Shown here one piece after another: positions 23,315-25,479 of a stretch of DNA of 25,479 nt (position 1 is the stretch's first letter; each line of letters starts with the position of its first letter). The notes under the pieces were generated by a model. That model saw nothing but the letters and a program-made list of their open reading frames with translations, made no database searches and had not been told where the DNA came from. This DNA is from Ruminococcus sp. UBA7014 (GTDB taxonomy: Bacteria; Bacillota; Clostridia; Oscillospirales; Ruminococcaceae), in contig DJXC01000193.1 in the NCBI GenBank assembly GCA_002449575.1, forward strand, positions 1 through 25,479. The letters run 5' to 3'. Both the position numbers and the translations under genes were made by a program.

Positions 23315-25479
23315 ATGCATGATGAAGAATTTGTACATCTGCATGTACATAGTGAATATAGTTTTCCGGACGGTGCTTGCCGGATTCAGGAACTTGTCCG
23401 GCAGGTAAAGGCATCCGGACAGACAGCAGTTGCTGTGACAGATACTGGAAATCTTTACGGAGCAATATTTTTTTATCAGGAAGCTGTCAAAGCTGATATC
23501 AAGCCAGTTTTGGGCTGTGAAATGTGCATTGCAGGAGATAAGCTTGTTTTGCTGTGTGAAAATCTGACTGGTTATCATAATCTGATAAAGCTAGTTTCCG
23601 TTCAGCCAACAGATTTTCGGCTGCTGAAAAAATATCATGAGGGGCTTATCTGCCTTTCTGCATCAGATGAAGGAAGTATTCCGGAGTCTCTGCTGAAAGG
23701 CGATTTTTCAGCCGCTGAACAGCATAGTCGGCAGTTGCAGACCATATTCGGAACAGAAAATTACTTTCTGGAAATACAGAATCACAGTACAGAACGGGAA
23801 AAGAAACTGTTCCCTCTGCTGATAAAGCTTTCCCGAAACACCGGAATTTCCCTGACAGTTTCCAATCATGTATTTTATCTGAACCGGGGAGATGCGCAGA
23901 TGCAGAAAATTCTGACCTGTATCCGGAACAATCAGACTCCTGAAGAACTCCGGCAGTCCGGAAAATTTCTGACAGGAAGCGAATATTATCTGAAATCCAC
24001 AGCAGAAATGTCAGCATTATTTTCTGAACTTCCGGAAGCTGTCCGGAATACCAGAAAAATTGCTGACCGCTGTCATGTTGAACTCGCATTTCATGAACAG
24101 AAACTGCCACATTTTATACAGGACGGTATCAGCGATAATCAGGCATATTTTGAGAAACTCTGCACAGAGGGCATGTTCCGGCATTACGGAGAAAATCCGC
24201 CGGAAATTGTCCGTGAACGTCTGCACTATGAAATGCAGACGATTGAGAAAATGGGCTTTACAGATTATTTCCTGATAGTACAGGATTTTGTCAGATATGC
24301 AAAAAGTCAGGAAATTCCGGTTGGTATTGGCAGAGGGTCTGCTGCCGGGAGTCTGTGTTCGTATTGTCTGGAAATTACTGGAATTGACCCTGTCAGAGAA
24401 CAACTTCTGTTTGAACGCTTTCTCAATCCGGGCAGATGCAGTATGCCCGATATTGATATCGATTTCTGTATCGAAGGGAGAGCGAAAGTGCGTGATTATG
24501 TCATTCGCCGCTACGGGAAGGAACATGTTGCTGAAATTGTCGCATTTGATACACTCAAAGCCAAAGCCGCTGTCCGTGATACTGGCAGAATCCTCCGCTT
24601 GTCGCCGCAGATAACAGCACTTGCCGGACAGATTGACAGCCGTCTGACCATTGCACAAACTCTGGAACAGTCTGCTGAACTGAAACAGGCATATCAGCAG
24701 AATATACAGGTAAAGCAGCTTCTGGATACCGCCTCCCGGATTGAGGGCTTCCCACGTCATACAACAATTCATGCCGCCGGAATTGTGATAACAGACAACC
24801 CCCTGACAGATTATGTTCCTGTTTTTCAGGATGAAAATATGCTTGTCACACAGTATACTGCTCCGGTTCTGGAAGAACTGGGACTGCTGAAAATGGATTT
24901 TCTGGGACTGAGAAATCTGACAATTATCCGGGATGCCGAAAAAGCTGTCCGGATGACAAATCCCGGCTTTTCCGTGCAAAATCTTCCGCTTGATAATCCG
25001 GCTGTCTATGCTTTGCTTTCCAGAGGTGAAACTTCCGGTATATTCCAGCTTGAAAGCGATGGCATGAGAAATTTTCTCACCCGGCTGAAACCACACTCTA
25101 TGGAAGATATTATGACTGCTCTGGCAATTTACCGTCCCGGTCCTGTAGATTCGATTCCGGAATATCTGAAAAATCGTCAGCATCCCGAAAAAATCAAATA
25201 TTTGCATCCAGTACTGAAAGAAATACTCAGTCCTACTTACGGCTGTATGCTGTATCAGGAACAAGTCATGCAGATTTGCCGGAAAATGGCTGGCTTTTCC
25301 TATGCCGAAGCCGATAATGTCCGCTATGCCATGTCTAAGAAAAAAACTGCACTTATGCAGGAAGAAAAAAAGAAATTTCTCAAAGGTGCAGCACAGCATC
25401 ACATTCCGGCAGAACTCACAGAACAGATTTTTGCACAGATGGAAAAATTTGCTGAATATGCGTTTAATAAATCTCATGC
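23315..25479 (+). CDS. dnaE: DNA polymerase III alpha subunit DnaE, 3' end outside window
   Basis: The reading frame is open from ATG 23315 (after the RBS AGGGGGA) to the window edge, 721 complete codons of an expected 1100-1200. The N-terminal PHP domain begins HLHVHSEYS (8-16). The C-family polymerase core has GIGRGSAAGSL, the catalytic Asp381 and Asp383 in PDIDIDF (378-384), and the third catalytic Asp528 in LLKMDFLGLR. GIFQLES, YRPGPVDSIP, YQEQVM and FNKSHA follow at the edge. In the PHP domain the usual TDHGN motif reads TDTGN (Thr44 replaces His), so that metal site is probably weakened. Firmicutes usually have PolC as the leading replicase and DnaE for primer extension and lagging-strand work. 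The position after whiA is common in clostridia. Confidence 0.95.
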   Translation, partial: MHDEEFVHLHVHSEYSFPDGACRIQELVRQVKASGQTAVAVTDTGNLYGAIFFYQEAVKADIKPVLGCEMCIAGDKLVLLCENLTGYHNLIKLVSVQPTDFRLLKKYHEGLICLSASDEGSIPESLLKGDFSAAEQHSRQLQTIFGTENYFLEIQNHSTEREKKLFPLLIKLSRNTGISLTVSNHVFYLNRGDAQMQKILTCIRNNQTPEELRQSGKFLTGSEYYLKSTAEMSALFSELPEAVRNTRKIADRCHVELAFHEQKLPHFIQDGISDNQAYFEKLCTEGMFRHYGENPPEIVRERLHYEMQTIEKMGFTDYFLIVQDFVRYAKSQEIPVGIGRGSAAGSLCSYCLEITGIDPVREQLLFERFLNPGRCSMPDIDIDFCIEGRAKVRDYVIRRYGKEHVAEIVAFDTLKAKAAVRDTGRILRLSPQITALAGQIDSRLTIAQTLEQSAELKQAYQQNIQVKQLLDTASRIEGFPRHTTIHAAGIVITDNPLTDYVPVFQDENMLVTQYTAPVLEELGLLKMDFLGLRNLTIIRDAEKAVRMTNPGFSVQNLPLDNPAVYALLSRGETSGIFQLESDGMRNFLTRLKPHSMEDIMTALAIYRPGPVDSIPEYLKNRQHPEKIKYLHPVLKEILSPTYGCMLYQEQVMQICRKMAGFSYAEADNVRYAMSKKKTALMQEEKKKFLKGAAQHHIPAELTEQIFAQMEKFAEYAFNKSH

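Noticed and set aside
24017..25477. Long open frame of 486 codons on the minus strand
   Set aside because: It lies antisense to dnaE, which has intact catalytic motifs. Its predicted protein is rich in Phe, Cys, Ile and Ser without domain patterns, as expected from the complement of coding DNA, and it has no RBS or promoter.
1..25479. CRISPR arrays, riboswitches and T-box leaders
   Set aside because: No regularly spaced repeat units were seen. Leaders before the genes are short (mostly under 70 nt), too short for a typical T-box or thiamine riboswitch, including ahead of the thiI operon.

Overview
This window looks like chromosomal DNA of a cellulosome-forming, low-to-mid GC Gram-positive bacterium of the Ruminococcus type (Oscillospirales). 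Two secreted proteins carry dockerin domains. One is a GH43/CBM22-like/dockerin/esterase-like xylan-degrading enzyme of the architecture associated with Ruminococcus flavefaciens-like species. Class B sortases, HprK, RapZ and WhiA also point to Firmicutes. The genus is an inference; no rRNA or other marker here fixes the species.

Layout. (1) The left edge holds the first 20 nt of a tRNA-Leu on the minus strand with its own promoter. It diverges from a plus-strand sulfur-transfer operon (209-3357): cysteine desulfurase, a SAM methyltransferase and ThiI. The desulfurase and ThiI are the pair expected for tRNA 4-thiouridine and/or thiamine sulfur transfer. (2) A surface operon (3416-6594) holds two class B sortases and a secreted SpoIID/LytB-family protein. 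The SpoIID motifs of the last gene run in circularly permuted order, which is the most unusual protein in the window. Two hairpins follow. (3) A lone type III restriction-modification Mod methyltransferase (6784-8682) has its own promoter and no Res partner. (4) A large multidomain cellulosomal enzyme (8824-12075) has a strong promoter preceded by direct repeats, and ends at a bidirectional terminator.

(5) A minus-strand operon is transcribed from about 17470 down to 12152. It encodes a secreted dockerin protein of unknown function, then a FucA-type aldolase, an RhaB-type sugar kinase and L-fucose isomerase. Together the last three make a complete route from L-fucose to lactaldehyde and dihydroxyacetone phosphate. 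The first gene ties this cytoplasmic pathway to a protein expected to dock on the cellulosome. (6) The right side is a housekeeping cluster on the plus strand: ribulose-phosphate epimerase, a membrane-anchored DUF4015-like barrel protein, hprK, murB, rapZ, whiA and a dnaE that runs off the edge. The yvcK gene usually found between rapZ and whiA is absent.

Gene spacing is tight and no gene-free stretch exceeds about 225 bases. Sigma-A-like promoters with a 17-bp spacer stand in front of the tRNA and each inferred transcription unit. No CRISPR array, rRNA, insertion-sequence transposase or prophage gene was seen.
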